64,000 nucleotides of DNA from Lachnospiraceae bacterium (GCA_009774395.1 VSNQ01000001.1:17538-81537); one strand, 5' to 3'. Positions 33,493 through 43,367 are shown, counted from the first letter of the stretch. Numbers and translations: made by a program. The notes: generated from the letters alone by a model not told the origin.

Positions 33493-34554
33493 TCAAATCT
33501 GTTGCTTTTGCCCTGTAACCAGCCGCCGCACCCTTTTTTTTAAGGAACGAATCATTCTTATCAGTAAATCACCATACCGCAGACACTGGCTTCTTATAAT
33601 TGCCATCATTTTCGCCAATCCTGACAACGGCTTTCCGATTTTCTGATATTTCGTGGACTTGTTCTTATAATTTTCCAATTCTTGCCGGCATTCCTCTGCG
33701 GTAAATAATTTTCCTTTCCGATCCATATAATAAAAATCCGAATAAATATTTTGTTCGGATGCCCAATATCCGTCCGATACATTATGTCTTGCCCAATATT
33801 TCGGAGCAATCATAAACTTCACCGTTTCACTGGTATATGCAGGAAAAAATGCAAACGTTGAATTAGAAAGGATTAAGTAATGTGCATTTTTTATCACAGA
33901 ATAATCTTTTGACAATTCAAAATGGAATGCTGGCACCTCTGGCAGTATCCGCTTTGCAGCAGTCGTATCATCTGTAATTACCATAAATTCCATATCAGGT
34001 CTTTTCCTGCGCATATATTGCATTGCATCCAGCCAGTATCTGCGCCGCAAAAACAACTCCGGACTCCCTGCATATTCTCCGCCTCTAATATTGATAATGC
34101 ACAAATTTTCCCTGGAATATTCCATACAGTCATATTCCGGTTTTACTTTCAGCCATTCCTTAATTTCTTTTTTATATGCGCCAAAATACGCTTCTGCCTG
34201 CATATTTCCATATAAAAGCGCTGTATGCGCGAGATCTTGAAACGTTTTGTCCGCACCACTGATATAACATCCATGTTCGATATCGTGCTTTGAATTTCCT
34301 ATAAAAATCCTATCCTCTTTCTCATAATATATATTTTTAAAGGCACTTTTAGACAGCTCTAAACCACAGTCAATATCCATAAAATACATCCCCTTATTAC
34401 TATGGATATTGTTTGCAAAAATTTCCCGATTTAAAATACTAAAATCAAAACCGTTTTTATAAGCAATACACCTTATTGTAATATAACAAAACAACTGGTT
34501 TCCAAGTCCTTGTCCTTTTAACAGTTCCGTAGCAATCACTGGTTTATTTTCCAT
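33493..34554 (-). CDS. divergent GT11-family fucosyltransferase-like protein
   Basis: A 353-residue protein. LLKGQGLGNQLFCYITIR (about 11-28) is the GT11 opening and NIRGGEYAG (about 155-163) replaces the usual HxRRGDY, so the donor site is divergent. LILSNSTFAFFPA fits the later NSSFSWW block. The C-terminal 70 residues are strongly basic and absent from typical GT11 enzymes. AGGAG lies 4-5 nt before ATG 34554. The frame can also start at 34596, where an ATG overlaps the TAA of the GT14 gene, so coupling is likely either way. Probably a fucosyltransferase with another acceptor. Confidence 0.75.
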   Translation of the reverse strand: MENKPVIATELLKGQGLGNQLFCYITIRCIAYKNGFDFSILNREIFANNIHSNKGMYFMDIDCGLELSKSAFKNIYYEKEDRIFIGNSKHDIEHGCYISGADKTFQDLAHTALLYGNMQAEAYFGAYKKEIKEWLKVKPEYDCMEYSRENLCIINIRGGEYAGSPELFLRRRYWLDAMQYMRRKRPDMEFMVITDDTTAAKRILPEVPAFHFELSKDYSVIKNAHYLILSNSTFAFFPAYTSETVKFMIAPKYWARHNVSDGYWASEQNIYSDFYYMDRKGKLFTAEECRQELENYKNKSTKYQKIGKPLSGLAKMMAIIRSQCLRYGDLLIRMIRSLKKRVRRLVTGQKQQI

Positions 34555-34595
34555 AAATCTCCTATTAGCCATTCTATACCATTGTGCAAACGGCA

Positions 34596-35483
34596 TTATT
34601 GTATCAACGTCTGATATAGCTTTTCAATAATTTCTTTATCCACTTTTTCATCAAACTTACGTGCAAACATACATTCTTCCGCACGCATTAAGTCTGGAAA
34701 ATCTTCCGTCCGAAATACATACGGTGTCCCTCTGTTCCAGTCAATATACCGCGCGCAGGCCGTATAATCATTATTTTTTCCAATTTTATAAAGATTCTCA
34801 CAATAGGGCGAATCCATAACAATTGTTTGCCATACCAATTCATCACTAATCTGTGTCCAGCGAAATGCACCTTTATATTTTCCATAATGCTGCACAATAT
34901 ACTGCGCCAATTCCGCTGTAATACTGCACCAATTTGCGCCTCCATAAAAGGAATATGCTTTTCTTTTGGTTCTGTCAATATGCAGTCGCCGCTGGATTGC
35001 CAAGGAATACGTTTCCATATCCACCCAAAACTTTTTCTCTCTTTTGCGTCCTAGCTGCCTTGTGAAAAAATGATAAGGTGTATACCTGCTGGCAATATCC
35101 TTTTGATATTGTTCCGTTCCAAAGTGGATAAACTCTTTCCCCTTGTTGCGTTCAAAAAAATTTTGTATTTCCGATTGTTTCTTAATTGGAAGATCCGCAC
35201 CGGAAAGAAAATGATAATAGTGAGAACCACTTTTTATTGCTTTCTTTAGCAAAAAAATCTCTGCAAGAGTAATACTGTTCGTTCCCCAGTATACTTTATA
35301 CTTCTGATAAATCGTTAATTTTGCCTTTTTTACAAGCTGTTGTATTTGACTTGTATCCCTAAAACGAGAATTTCTATCAATATGGATATAAATACAATTA
35401 TTCTCGTTATCCAAAAGCTGTATCAGCCGCCTTAATACAAGTGTATCCTCATGCGCCATTATCAAATAAGCATGTTTGAGCAT
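34596..35483 (-). CDS. GT14-family (core-2/I-branching) glycosyltransferase
   Basis: A 295-residue protein of GT14, the family of vertebrate core-2 and I-branching beta-1,6-N-acetylglucosaminyltransferases. HAYLIMAHEDTLVLRRLI opens the domain, HIDRNSRF follows, HFLSGADLPIKKQSEI (about 92-107) is the most conserved block, and YGGANWCSITAEL (about 180-192) and SDELVWQTIV (about 213-222) complete it. GT14 enzymes do not need a metal. Bacterial members are known to act as xylosyl- or GlcNAc-transferases in capsule synthesis. GGAG lies about 7 nt before the ATG. It is coupled to the GT11-like gene downstream. Confidence 0.88.
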   Translation of the reverse strand: MLKHAYLIMAHEDTLVLRRLIQLLDNENNCIYIHIDRNSRFRDTSQIQQLVKKAKLTIYQKYKVYWGTNSITLAEIFLLKKAIKSGSHYYHFLSGADLPIKKQSEIQNFFERNKGKEFIHFGTEQYQKDIASRYTPYHFFTRQLGRKREKKFWVDMETYSLAIQRRLHIDRTKRKAYSFYGGANWCSITAELAQYIVQHYGKYKGAFRWTQISDELVWQTIVMDSPYCENLYKIGKNNDYTACARYIDWNRGTPYVFRTEDFPDLMRAEECMFARKFDEKVDKEIIEKLYQTLIQ

Positions 35484-35499
35484 TCTATATCTCCTATTA

Positions 35500-35625
35500 A
35501 TAGTCGCTGCGCGACGGCACTAAAGGGTAAAGTCGCTTCGGCACACCTGTAATGAGAGAAACTTTTATTCGAAAGGGCACTCATAAAACTTCCTCTCGTG
35601 CGCCTTCACAACTTTACCGACCAAC
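35500..35625. repeat. imperfect nested palindrome upstream of the GT14 gene
   Basis: GGTAAAGT near 35525 pairs imperfectly with ACTTTACC near 35610, and GAGAGAAACTTTT pairs with AAAACTTCCTCTC inside. It fills most of the 218-bp gap between the ABC exporter gene and the GT14 gene. Same general design as the other palindromic gaps. No reading frame or terminator tail. Confidence 0.45.
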
Positions 35626-35701
35626 AAAAATATTTTTCAAAATTACTTGACATTTCTTAGCTGGACTGTTAAAAGCCTGTAAGCCAATTGCAGGTAATAC
35701 C

Positions 35702-37447
35702 TTACAACCTCGTTTCCAAAATCTTCCCTCCCTCCACTTTATAAATCATATCACATTTCTCGATTGTATTCAGCCTATGTGCAATAATAACCATTGTTTT
35801 TTTACCATGAAAACTATTAATGGCTTCCATAACAGCTGTTTCTGTTTCATTGTCCAGCGCAGAAGTTGCTTCATCAAACACCAAAATTTCCGGATTGTGG
35901 TAAAGTGCCCGCGCAATCCCAAGCCGCTGCCTTTGCCCGCCGGAAAGACGCACACCTCTATCACCGATCGTGGTATCTAGCCCTTCGGGAAGCGTTTGAA
36001 TAAAATCTTTTAACTGTGCTTCCTCCAACACCTCCCAAATGCGATGATCATCAATTTCATCATCCGCAATCCCAAATGCAATATTATTGCGGATCGGCTC
36101 GTCCACTAAATAAATTGACTGCGGAATATAGCCAATCTGCGAAAGCCACGCTGGATAATTGTCAAATACATCGACACCATCACAAGTAATACTGCCCTTA
36201 TGTGCCTTTAAAAGTCCCAGCAATATATCCACAATCGTTGATTTTCCTGCTCCTGAAGCTCCCATAATCCCCACGGATTTCCCACAAGGCACTACCATAT
36301 TGGCATGATCGAATATCAATGTGTCTGTATTGGGATATGCATACACAATATCTTTTAATGCAATCTTATCCTTCAGCTGCATCGTCTTGCTTTCATCAAC
36401 AGGACGCAGCGTTTGATTATTTCTTTTGCTGATTTCATTGATATTCATGTTTTCGTACACGTAATCAAGACACGGCTTAAAATAAGAAATATCTGTCATA
36501 TACGTATTAATGCGGTTAACACAGGGCATCATACGAATTGCCGCCACACCAAATGCTGTCAGCAATGTAAGTAGTTTTGTAATATCGTTACCCGAACGAA
36601 TATACATAGCCAGATATCCCAGAATACTTACAACAAACACCGTTTCGATAATTAACCGCGGCATACTGTTGATTACAGCGTGTTTTCGGCTGTACCCCGC
36701 ACCAATTTTACCATTTTTTTCATAATTATCTGCAAAAAATGCTTCACGATGCAGCACCTTTACATCTTTGATTCCGTAGATTGCCTGAATCCTCCACTTT
36801 GCAATTCTTGACTGTATCGCCAGATTTTTAGCGCCAAGTGCAGAAAGCCCTGGTTTTAAACATTTCAACATAAATATCGTAATAACAGCAAATACACCAA
36901 TAACAAAGAGCATTAGTTTCCAATCCTGCAAAATAAGGATTACAGACAGGCAGACAAATACAATTGCCTCCGAAACCATTGAAATCAGTGATAATAGAAT
37001 ATGAAAAACATTTGGTATATCACTGTCTGTCAGGCGAAAGACGGTAGGAATATCTGCGTCAAGATAAAATTCATACGGACGGTTTAAAAACTCTCGCAGC
37101 ACTTGACTAATTAATTTATTGCGGTTATAAGAAATAAATCGATTTTGCTCATTGACCAGCAGCAGCAGAAACGCATTTTTTAATATATACATTACCATAA
37201 GCAGCAAACACAGCGCTATCGTAAAACCTTTTATATCCTCTATCTTCAAAAATTCCATTGCTGTTCTGTAATATTTGTTTTCCATTGCGCTCACAGGATC
37301 CATTATCACCCCTACAACAGGCAGCAAAGCAGAAACACTCAGCGTTTCCAATAACCCGCCAATAAAAATCATAATCCCCAAAAAACAAATATGGATTTTC
37401 TGCTTTCTATCTAGTATATATCTGAGTTTCTTTACGATATCCCTCAT
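35702..37447 (-). CDS. PglK-like ABC exporter, second copy
   Basis: A 581-residue fused permease-ATPase. Six helices are in about residues 18-310; the ATPase domain has Walker A GASGAGKST, LSGGQRQR, VFDEATSALD and IAHRLNT. It is a paralogue of the exporter at 14253-16028 along its whole length (for example LRYILDRKQKIHIC versus INYVLDKRQKINLC). Both should flip lipid-linked saccharides. GAAAGG lies a few nt before the start region. Located 22 nt downstream of the SGNH-type acyltransferase partner gene. Confidence 0.87.
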   Translation of the reverse strand: MRDIVKKLRYILDRKQKIHICFLGIMIFIGGLLETLSVSALLPVVGVIMDPVSAMENKYYRTAMEFLKIEDIKGFTIALCLLLMVMYILKNAFLLLLVNEQNRFISYNRNKLISQVLREFLNRPYEFYLDADIPTVFRLTDSDIPNVFHILLSLISMVSEAIVFVCLSVILILQDWKLMLFVIGVFAVITIFMLKCLKPGLSALGAKNLAIQSRIAKWRIQAIYGIKDVKVLHREAFFADNYEKNGKIGAGYSRKHAVINSMPRLIIETVFVVSILGYLAMYIRSGNDITKLLTLLTAFGVAAIRMMPCVNRINTYMTDISYFKPCLDYVYENMNINEISKRNNQTLRPVDESKTMQLKDKIALKDIVYAYPNTDTLIFDHANMVVPCGKSVGIMGASGAGKSTIVDILLGLLKAHKGSITCDGVDVFDNYPAWLSQIGYIPQSIYLVDEPIRNNIAFGIADDEIDDHRIWEVLEEAQLKDFIQTLPEGLDTTIGDRGVRLSGGQRQRLGIARALYHNPEILVFDEATSALDNETETAVMEAINSFHGKKTMVIIAHRLNTIEKCDMIYKVEGGKILETRL

Positions 37448-37469
37448 TTTACATCATACCTTTCTATGC

Positions 37470-38531
37470 TTATGGCTGAAACATCTGCTCGTAATTAAAA
37501 TGCAGATAATAATCTTTCTCCTGCTCTAACCGTTCTTTATAATTCTCCTTTGTTACAAGCCCCTTACCGTCGGCTATCCACTCTAGGATCTGACTATTTA
37601 TCTCTGCTGAATAATGCTCTTTATCACGGTAATTGTTCGGGTTATTAATAATATCATGCTGATCGTGGAAATTATAGAGTTTCACATTCGGGCATTCTAA
37701 CAGCAGTTCCGTTGCAATCTGCTCCGCGTCAAACTGCATCTGCATCATCCCCTCCTGATTCTGGAAATCCCAATAATAAATACTGTATGGCGTATAAAAA
37801 ATATAAAATGTCTTATCCGGATAATCGTTTACTAAATCCACGAAGTTTTTCTGCACATTTTCTGCCACCATTGCCTTTGCTTGTGCGTCCAGCCCCGCAA
37901 TCATATCGACACGCGTTTCCCAACGATTATAATTTGCCATAATATGCTGATATCCCGTTTCCTTATCCCACGACGCATATTGATCCATGGTTGTGCTTGG
38001 CGTACCTGTCAAGGTCATTAATAAACTTTTCAATACATAATGATACCATATCGTTTTATTAAAAATATAGGAAACGTCATTCAACGGATTATCGTCATAC
38101 AAATATGTCGGGTATTCGTCATACTGCCCCCAATCCGCCTCGCGAATCAAAGCATTGTAATCCATTGTCCATATTACCGTCTGCAATTCTTTATTGCGCT
38201 CCAGTGCACGCCGAATATTATCGGATAATTCTGCATAACCTGCGCCGGAAAATGTCGCTTTTACACACGTTCCGCCAAAAAGTGCTTCAACCTCGCTCGG
38301 CTTAAAGTTCTGTGCCATGGATGTTCCAATAATCACCGTATTATAGTCAAAATGCCGTAGAATCCCATCATTTACATAACGCTCATCATACAGATTATAA
38401 GAAATAAACGGAAATGGCTTATGGAAGTGAAACAACGGGTCTACAAGCCACACCAAAAGCACCGCTGCCGCCACCGCCGCCGCCAACAGCCCGATACATC
38501 GTATAAACCATTTTTTCTGCTGTTGTTCCAT
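37470..38531 (-). CDS. AlgJ/AlgX/DltD-like SGNH protein, partner of MBOAT
   Basis: A 353-residue protein with one N-terminal membrane helix (about 8-30) and an extracytoplasmic SGNH-like domain. VIIGTSMAQNFKPSE (near 67-81) carries the nucleophile Ser block, and DKEHYSAEINSQILEWI near 300-316 carries the Asp-x-x-His block. The ATG at 38531 has GAGAGG about 7 nt upstream; an ATG 24 nt further lacks one. The stop of the MBOAT gene is only 24 nt upstream. Pairs like AlgI/AlgJ and DltB/DltD add O-acyl groups to exopolysaccharides or teichoic acids outside the cell. Acetyl is the most likely group here. Confidence 0.8.
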   Translation of the reverse strand: MEQQQKKWFIRCIGLLAAAVAAAVLLVWLVDPLFHFHKPFPFISYNLYDERYVNDGILRHFDYNTVIIGTSMAQNFKPSEVEALFGGTCVKATFSGAGYAELSDNIRRALERNKELQTVIWTMDYNALIREADWGQYDEYPTYLYDDNPLNDVSYIFNKTIWYHYVLKSLLMTLTGTPSTTMDQYASWDKETGYQHIMANYNRWETRVDMIAGLDAQAKAMVAENVQKNFVDLVNDYPDKTFYIFYTPYSIYYWDFQNQEGMMQMQFDAEQIATELLLECPNVKLYNFHDQHDIINNPNNYRDKEHYSAEINSQILEWIADGKGLVTKENYKERLEQEKDYYLHFNYEQMFQP

Positions 38532-38555
38532 TGGAAAACCTCTCTGCAAAATCAT

Positions 38556-40016
38556 TTAGAAATTAAAATACAAAAATTCACTCACATCCGACAACGACAA
38601 AATACTCCACATTAGCAAGCCAATCACTGCTGCCATACGCCATGCTGTATAACGCATATCCTGCACTTTTTCCTGTGTATTTCTCAGGAAGAAACAAGCT
38701 GCTGTCACTGCTATTATAAAGACTGCGAAACAAATCCAAGGCGCTTGGTCAATTACACCGCCAAATCCCAGCCTTCCCAGCAGTTTCACTTCTGTCAGTT
38801 CGTTAAATGCATCGGTAATTGGCTTATAGATTGTGCCATCTCCGACAACCATAAGCTGTCCCCAAAGTTTTCTTGCCTGTGCAATAGACTCTGCCCGAAA
38901 TAAACTCCATGCAAAAGTGCTAAAACCGAACGTCGCCAGCACACCCACGGCACGCGGTACCCAACCAAAAAACCTCCCAAAAATCTTTTGCAGTACATTG
39001 CCAATGCCATTAAGCATCCCCCATAAAAGGAATGTCCAATTAGCGCCATGCCATATGCCGCTGACAAAGAACACAATGAAAATATTTACATATGTCCGTA
39101 CACGCCCCCGCCGGCTGCCGCCAAGCGGAATATATACATATTTTGTAAAAAACCGCGTTAATGTCATATGCCAGCGATCCCAAAACTCGACAATGGACGC
39201 TGCTTTGTATGGCGAGTTAAAATTGATTGGCAGTTCCATATCAAATAAATATCCAATCCCCAGTGCCATATCACAATAACCACTAAAATCAAAATATATC
39301 TGCAAAGAATAGCAAACCATTACTATCAATGCACTGACCATATTTAATGCACCCACATCTGTATAGCCTACCACAACCACTTTCGAAAAAGTATCCGCAA
39401 TCAGTACCTTTTTCGCCATTCCAAGAGCAAATGCATAGATTCCTTTACTTAAATTCGTATAATTTAAAGAAGAAAATTTCTTGCGAAACTGTGGAATTAA
39501 TTCATCATGGTACACAATCGGCCCTGCAATCAACTGCGGGAAAAAGGATACATATGCTGCATATTCCAACAGGCTATACTGCTCACATTCCCTCCGATAA
39601 GCGTCAATCACATAGGAAAGCTGCTGAAATGTATAGAAACTAATCCCCAAAGGCAGCGCAAGCCCCAGCAGCCCAAAGTTTGTCTTTGCCGCATAATTCA
39701 CATTTTCAATAAAGAAATCATAATATTTATAATAAAACAAAATCCCTAAATTCAGCAAAATTCCGATTAAAAATACGATGGTGCGCGGTACTTTACGTTT
39801 AAAACGTCCCATTAGCTGTACCAAAAAATAATTCAAAAAAATACTAATGATCAAAATACCTAAGTAATATATATTATCATAGCCATAAAACCACATGGAC
39901 ATTGCTATCAGAAAGCCCATTGTCAGCTTTTGGCAGCCCAAACACCGTAATCCATAATATCCCAAAATCACTAACGGGAAAAATAGAAATACAAAGATAT
40001 AGGAATTAAAAAGCAT
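38556..40016 (-). CDS. MBOAT-family O-acyltransferase (AlgI-like)
   Basis: A 486-residue protein with about 11-12 membrane segments. WDRWHMTLTRF (residues 279-289) and SGIWHGANW (319-327, with His 323 as the expected catalytic His) are the MBOAT signatures, and PLGGSRRG follows the first. These proteins move an acyl group across the membrane and hand it to a partner, here the SGNH protein encoded immediately downstream. AAGGAG lies about 6 nt before the ATG. The 5' end overlaps the GT2 gene by 11 nt, so the acylation genes belong to the glycan operon. Confidence 0.9.
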   Translation of the reverse strand: MLFNSYIFVFLFFPLVILGYYGLRCLGCQKLTMGFLIAMSMWFYGYDNIYYLGILIISIFLNYFLVQLMGRFKRKVPRTIVFLIGILLNLGILFYYKYYDFFIENVNYAAKTNFGLLGLALPLGISFYTFQQLSYVIDAYRRECEQYSLLEYAAYVSFFPQLIAGPIVYHDELIPQFRKKFSSLNYTNLSKGIYAFALGMAKKVLIADTFSKVVVVGYTDVGALNMVSALIVMVCYSLQIYFDFSGYCDMALGIGYLFDMELPINFNSPYKAASIVEFWDRWHMTLTRFFTKYVYIPLGGSRRGRVRTYVNIFIVFFVSGIWHGANWTFLLWGMLNGIGNVLQKIFGRFFGWVPRAVGVLATFGFSTFAWSLFRAESIAQARKLWGQLMVVGDGTIYKPITDAFNELTEVKLLGRLGFGGVIDQAPWICFAVFIIAVTAACFFLRNTQEKVQDMRYTAWRMAAVIGLLMWSILSLSDVSEFLYFNF

Positions 40017-41073
40017 TGTTTCTCCTTACTGTAATATACCTTCCCCGCCGCAGCGGAATCACAATTTTGTTATACAAATGAACGGTCAATGCATACAGCG
40101 GCGGACAAAACAAAAATAATTTCATTCTGGCAAAATCCCCCTTTGATACAATGGCACTATGATAAACCTTATCAATTTCCATTCTATCTACACGCACTTC
40201 GCTGACAAGCCTCTTTGCATAAGCCTTTCCCTGTTTTCCAGCCTGCATCATATCAATATAATAAAATAACAACCGTCGCCAAAAATAATACGCCGCCAAA
40301 TCCCCCATTGTATCTGATACGTTTTCGCGGATATAGGAAATATGTTCCCGCCAAAACGGGATTTCATCCCAAAACATCCGCTCGCCTTTGGTAACATTCA
40401 TAATACTTCCTGCACGGTCAAGCACATAATGATACAGACTCGTATCCAGATAAACCGCTTTCTTAAGTTTGCAAAATGCCCTTGTCGTATACATAATATC
40501 CTCCGAGTTTCTACCCTTTGGAAAGAGCATATCTTGTACCAAATCCCTGTGAAACAGCTTACTCCATACGGAATTATAGATAATATACTTATCATGCCCG
40601 CAAATATAAATTTTTAACAATTCCTCCCGTGAAAGCGGCACTACCGTACCACTGCCCGATTCCATACTATGGCAGGCAGCATCTGCACTGTGTTCACTGG
40701 CATAACGGCAGACTGCAAGCTGCGCGCCATTCTCTACACATGCACTGTACATACGTTCGTACATATCCAGCTCGATCCAGTCGTCACTGTCCACATAGCC
40801 AATATATGTTCCTGTCGCTATGGCAAGTCCTGCATTTCTTGCATCCGATAACCCTCCGTTTGGCTTATGCACCACCCGAATCCGACTGTCTTTCTTAGCA
40901 TATGCATCACAAAGCTGCGGCGAACGGTCTGTCGATCCATCATCCACCAGTATAATTTCCAGTGTTGGATATGTCTGATTAATAATAGACTCCATACACC
41001 TTTCTAAGTACTGCTCCATATTGTAAACCGGAACAATAATGGAAATCAAGTCAGCACAGCTTTCCATCTGCAT
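40006..41073 (-). CDS. family 2 glycosyltransferase
   Basis: A 355-residue GT2 of the EpsJ/WcaA type. LISIIVPVYNMEQYLERCM begins near residue 9; VDDGSTDRSPQLC near 41; VDSDDW near 92-97 is the metal site. The middle contains FPKGRNSEDIMYTTRAF, the usual GT2 acceptor-side ED motif. It overlaps the GT11 gene at its 5' end by about 23 nt and the MBOAT gene at its 3' end by 11 nt. A TTG lies 3 nt before the ATG used. Donor unknown. Confidence 0.88.
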   Translation of the reverse strand: MQMESCADLISIIVPVYNMEQYLERCMESIINQTYPTLEIILVDDGSTDRSPQLCDAYAKKDSRIRVVHKPNGGLSDARNAGLAIATGTYIGYVDSDDWIELDMYERMYSACVENGAQLAVCRYASEHSADAACHSMESGSGTVVPLSREELLKIYICGHDKYIIYNSVWSKLFHRDLVQDMLFPKGRNSEDIMYTTRAFCKLKKAVYLDTSLYHYVLDRAGSIMNVTKGERMFWDEIPFWREHISYIRENVSDTMGDLAAYYFWRRLLFYYIDMMQAGKQGKAYAKRLVSEVRVDRMEIDKVYHSAIVSKGDFARMKLFLFCPPLYALTVHLYNKIVIPLRRGRYITVRRNNAF

Positions 41074-41959
41074 CAATTAATACCCATCCTTTCCAATTCT
41101 CCCGTATTTGCGCCGTTTCCATTGTTTCATAATTATCATGGCGCAGCGGACGCACCATAATCTTTGCAGGATTGGGATTTAACCGTGCTCCCCAAATACT
41201 AAAGGTACTGTTCGCACAGATATTATGCCTGCAATGACTCATTAACTCCATATCATGGAAACTCTCACGTCCTTGGTTCCAATCCACAATACGCATATTG
41301 GCGCCACTAAAATGTGTTCTTGCATAGTCTGCATCATCCGAAAAAATATAAAATATTGGATTCTCTGCCCGCTGCGCAATATAGTTCATCGCTGCCTGAT
41401 AATACTTATCGGTACAAATACCCATATACCGTTTTCCGTCTGCGACCGTTAAATAATCTTTCCGTCGAATATGAAGGCTGACAGACTCCTCCGTTTCCAT
41501 TGCTTCCATTGCAGCGGCATTGGCTGCCGCATTCTGCGGATTCTGACTAACAGGAAAACGGATTTTTTTTCGCAGCATATCTTCAATATCTGTATAATAC
41601 CTGTCACATCCCCAAAAACCGTAAAGATAAACATTATCCATTTCAAAAAGCTCCGACATATAGGCATCGGATTCCTTCACCATATGGCTCTTTCTGCCAA
41701 AAATCTTACGCCGTACCCGATCCTGCAGTTTCATGCTGTTATCCAAAAAATCCGTACGTTCCTTGTCCGTACAAACCTCATAGGAAAGCCCGTCCAGCCA
41801 TTCCAACTCTAGTTCTCGCCATTCTCTGTCCTCTCCCTTTGCCCCCTTGTAGGCGTAAAGGTCAAGTTTTACTTCTCTGCCAAGCTGCTTGAATTTCTCA
41901 TATAAAGCATACTGATACAACTGGTTTCCCAGCCCGCCCATTACATGAATAATCACCAT
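41051..41959 (-). CDS. alpha-1,2-fucosyltransferase, GT11 family
   Basis: A 302-residue protein starting MVIIHVMGGLGNQLYQYALY, the GT11 opening block. The donor motif reads LHIRRKDYL (about 169-177), close to the usual HxRRGDY but with K for G. SHCRHNICANSTFSIWGARLN (cited in part) is the second conserved block, with I replacing W of SWW. The ATG at 41959 directly follows the TGA of the upstream membrane protein gene (one base between), so it is coupled to it. GDP-fucose would be the donor; no GDP-fucose synthesis genes (gmd, fcl) are in this window. Confidence 0.87.
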   Translation of the reverse strand: MVIIHVMGGLGNQLYQYALYEKFKQLGREVKLDLYAYKGAKGEDREWRELELEWLDGLSYEVCTDKERTDFLDNSMKLQDRVRRKIFGRKSHMVKESDAYMSELFEMDNVYLYGFWGCDRYYTDIEDMLRKKIRFPVSQNPQNAAANAAAMEAMETEESVSLHIRRKDYLTVADGKRYMGICTDKYYQAAMNYIAQRAENPIFYIFSDDADYARTHFSGANMRIVDWNQGRESFHDMELMSHCRHNICANSTFSIWGARLNPNPAKIMVRPLRHDNYETMETAQIRENWKGWVLIDADGKLC

Positions 41960-41960
41960 T

Positions 41961-43367
41961 TCAAGCACCCTGTTCCTTTCTGCCCAAACAGCACAAGCAA
42001 GCAAATACGCTGACCATCAGCCCACGAAAAGTAAACCAATGATGCTCATACGAATGTTGTCCTGCCAAAGCATACCATACCAAAGGCATACAGGCAATCA
42101 GCAAAAATGGAATTGCGTCCAAAAACAGCGTTCCCAGCCTATTCCGATTCCGAAACAATACCCAACAGGCTATCACAATACATACAGTAATAAGCAGCAA
42201 ATATGGTTTTTCAAAGTAAAATTCAATATTCCTACGCCAGATTGTAAAAACGCCTATTGTTTCTCCTGCCTGTTTATGAGAAGATCGCATTGCTATTTGT
42301 GAAAGTGCATTTGCAATTGTATGATCCCCCAAAACAATCGAACTCAGCACCCATTTGCCAGCCCACATTGCACCGTATCCAAAGCCCCAATAAACAGAAG
42401 CAGCAACAATCTCCTTTATTCTTTCCCATATTGTTCGCATTCTGTGAGCAGATTCTTCTACTGGTCGCAGTCTGCGTTTAGATTCTTCTACTGTTTGCAA
42501 GCTGCGCCCGGATTCCTCTATTCTAAGCAGTCTACGTTGTGATTGTTCTCTGCCCTTACATAGTACCAAGCAGACTAACGGCATGCCCAAAGCAGCAATT
42601 GGATACGTTAATAAGTCGCTAAAACTCGTCACCATTCCTACAATCTGAAAATAATCCCCCATATGCCCGCTATCCGCAATTGGCTGATACCATTTCAGGA
42701 GAACCAGCAAAGCACCATTGGCAATATAAAACACGATCGAAAATTGTATTGACAACGGCACGACCACGGGCATTAGAAACAGTAAAGAAATGAAATACGC
42801 AATCCCTTCCCGCACAAATCCTCTCTGCCAAAATGCCCCAAACACCAACAGAACCAATGCGCTCTCCACAAAAAGATTGATTACCCGCAAATCCGCATAA
42901 TCAAACAACAAAAACAACGGCTTAAGCAGTACCAAATATCCATGCCAATATCGTGTGTACTCGACTTTTGTATAGCCCTCCTCTCCCGACAGATATCGTA
43001 TCAATCCATCTAAAGGTCCTTCTCCATACTCTGCTCTTGTACACGCAAGAGCCTGTTTCCAAACCGGCAAATCGTTATCCGCAAAAACGGCATTTCCAAC
43101 CATCCATGTATCGGTATAATTGTCCAACTGCGTGCTGATATATCCGGTAATTACGCGGTAGTACTCCCGTTCCTTATCAAACAAGTCCGCTGCTGAAGCC
43201 ATATTTGCCTGCATTGGTTTTGTAGGAAGTAAATAAACCAAAGTCAACAATCCATATCCTGCCACAATCCCAGCCGCCAGCAAAACCACAGCACGAAAAA
43301 CTCTTTTTATGCAATTTATTCCAATTTCGCTTATTGACGCCTTACTTTCCAAACAATTCCCTTTCAA
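41961..43367 (-). CDS. multispanning membrane protein with internal VEES repeats
   Basis: A 468-residue protein with one N-terminal helix (about 25-48), an extracytoplasmic loop of about 90 residues, and roughly 8-9 further helices. In a cytoplasmic loop near residues 275-312 there are three 10-residue repeats ending in EES (RIEES, TVEES, PVEES), encoded by a perfect 30-bp period at 42451-42540. I do not recognise the family; the layout resembles GT-C-like or YfhO-like proteins of other glycan loci. Located upstream of, and coupled to, a GT11 gene. Confidence 0.6.
   Translation of the reverse strand: MKGNCLESKASISEIGINCIKRVFRAVVLLAAGIVAGYGLLTLVYLLPTKPMQANMASAADLFDKEREYYRVITGYISTQLDNYTDTWMVGNAVFADNDLPVWKQALACTRAEYGEGPLDGLIRYLSGEEGYTKVEYTRYWHGYLVLLKPLFLLFDYADLRVINLFVESALVLLVFGAFWQRGFVREGIAYFISLLFLMPVVVPLSIQFSIVFYIANGALLVLLKWYQPIADSGHMGDYFQIVGMVTSFSDLLTYPIAALGMPLVCLVLCKGREQSQRRLLRIEESGRSLQTVEESKRRLRPVEESAHRMRTIWERIKEIVAASVYWGFGYGAMWAGKWVLSSIVLGDHTIANALSQIAMRSSHKQAGETIGVFTIWRRNIEFYFEKPYLLLITVCIVIACWVLFRNRNRLGTLFLDAIPFLLIACMPLVWYALAGQHSYEHHWFTFRGLMVSVFACLCCLGRKEQGA
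42451..42540. repeat. three tandem 30-bp units inside a membrane protein gene
   Basis: Units at 42451-42480, 42481-42510 and 42511-42540 each begin GATTCYTCTA and encode 10 residues ending in EES. Divergence is strongest in the third unit. The array adds a charged, helical stretch to a cytoplasmic loop. Confidence 0.85.
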
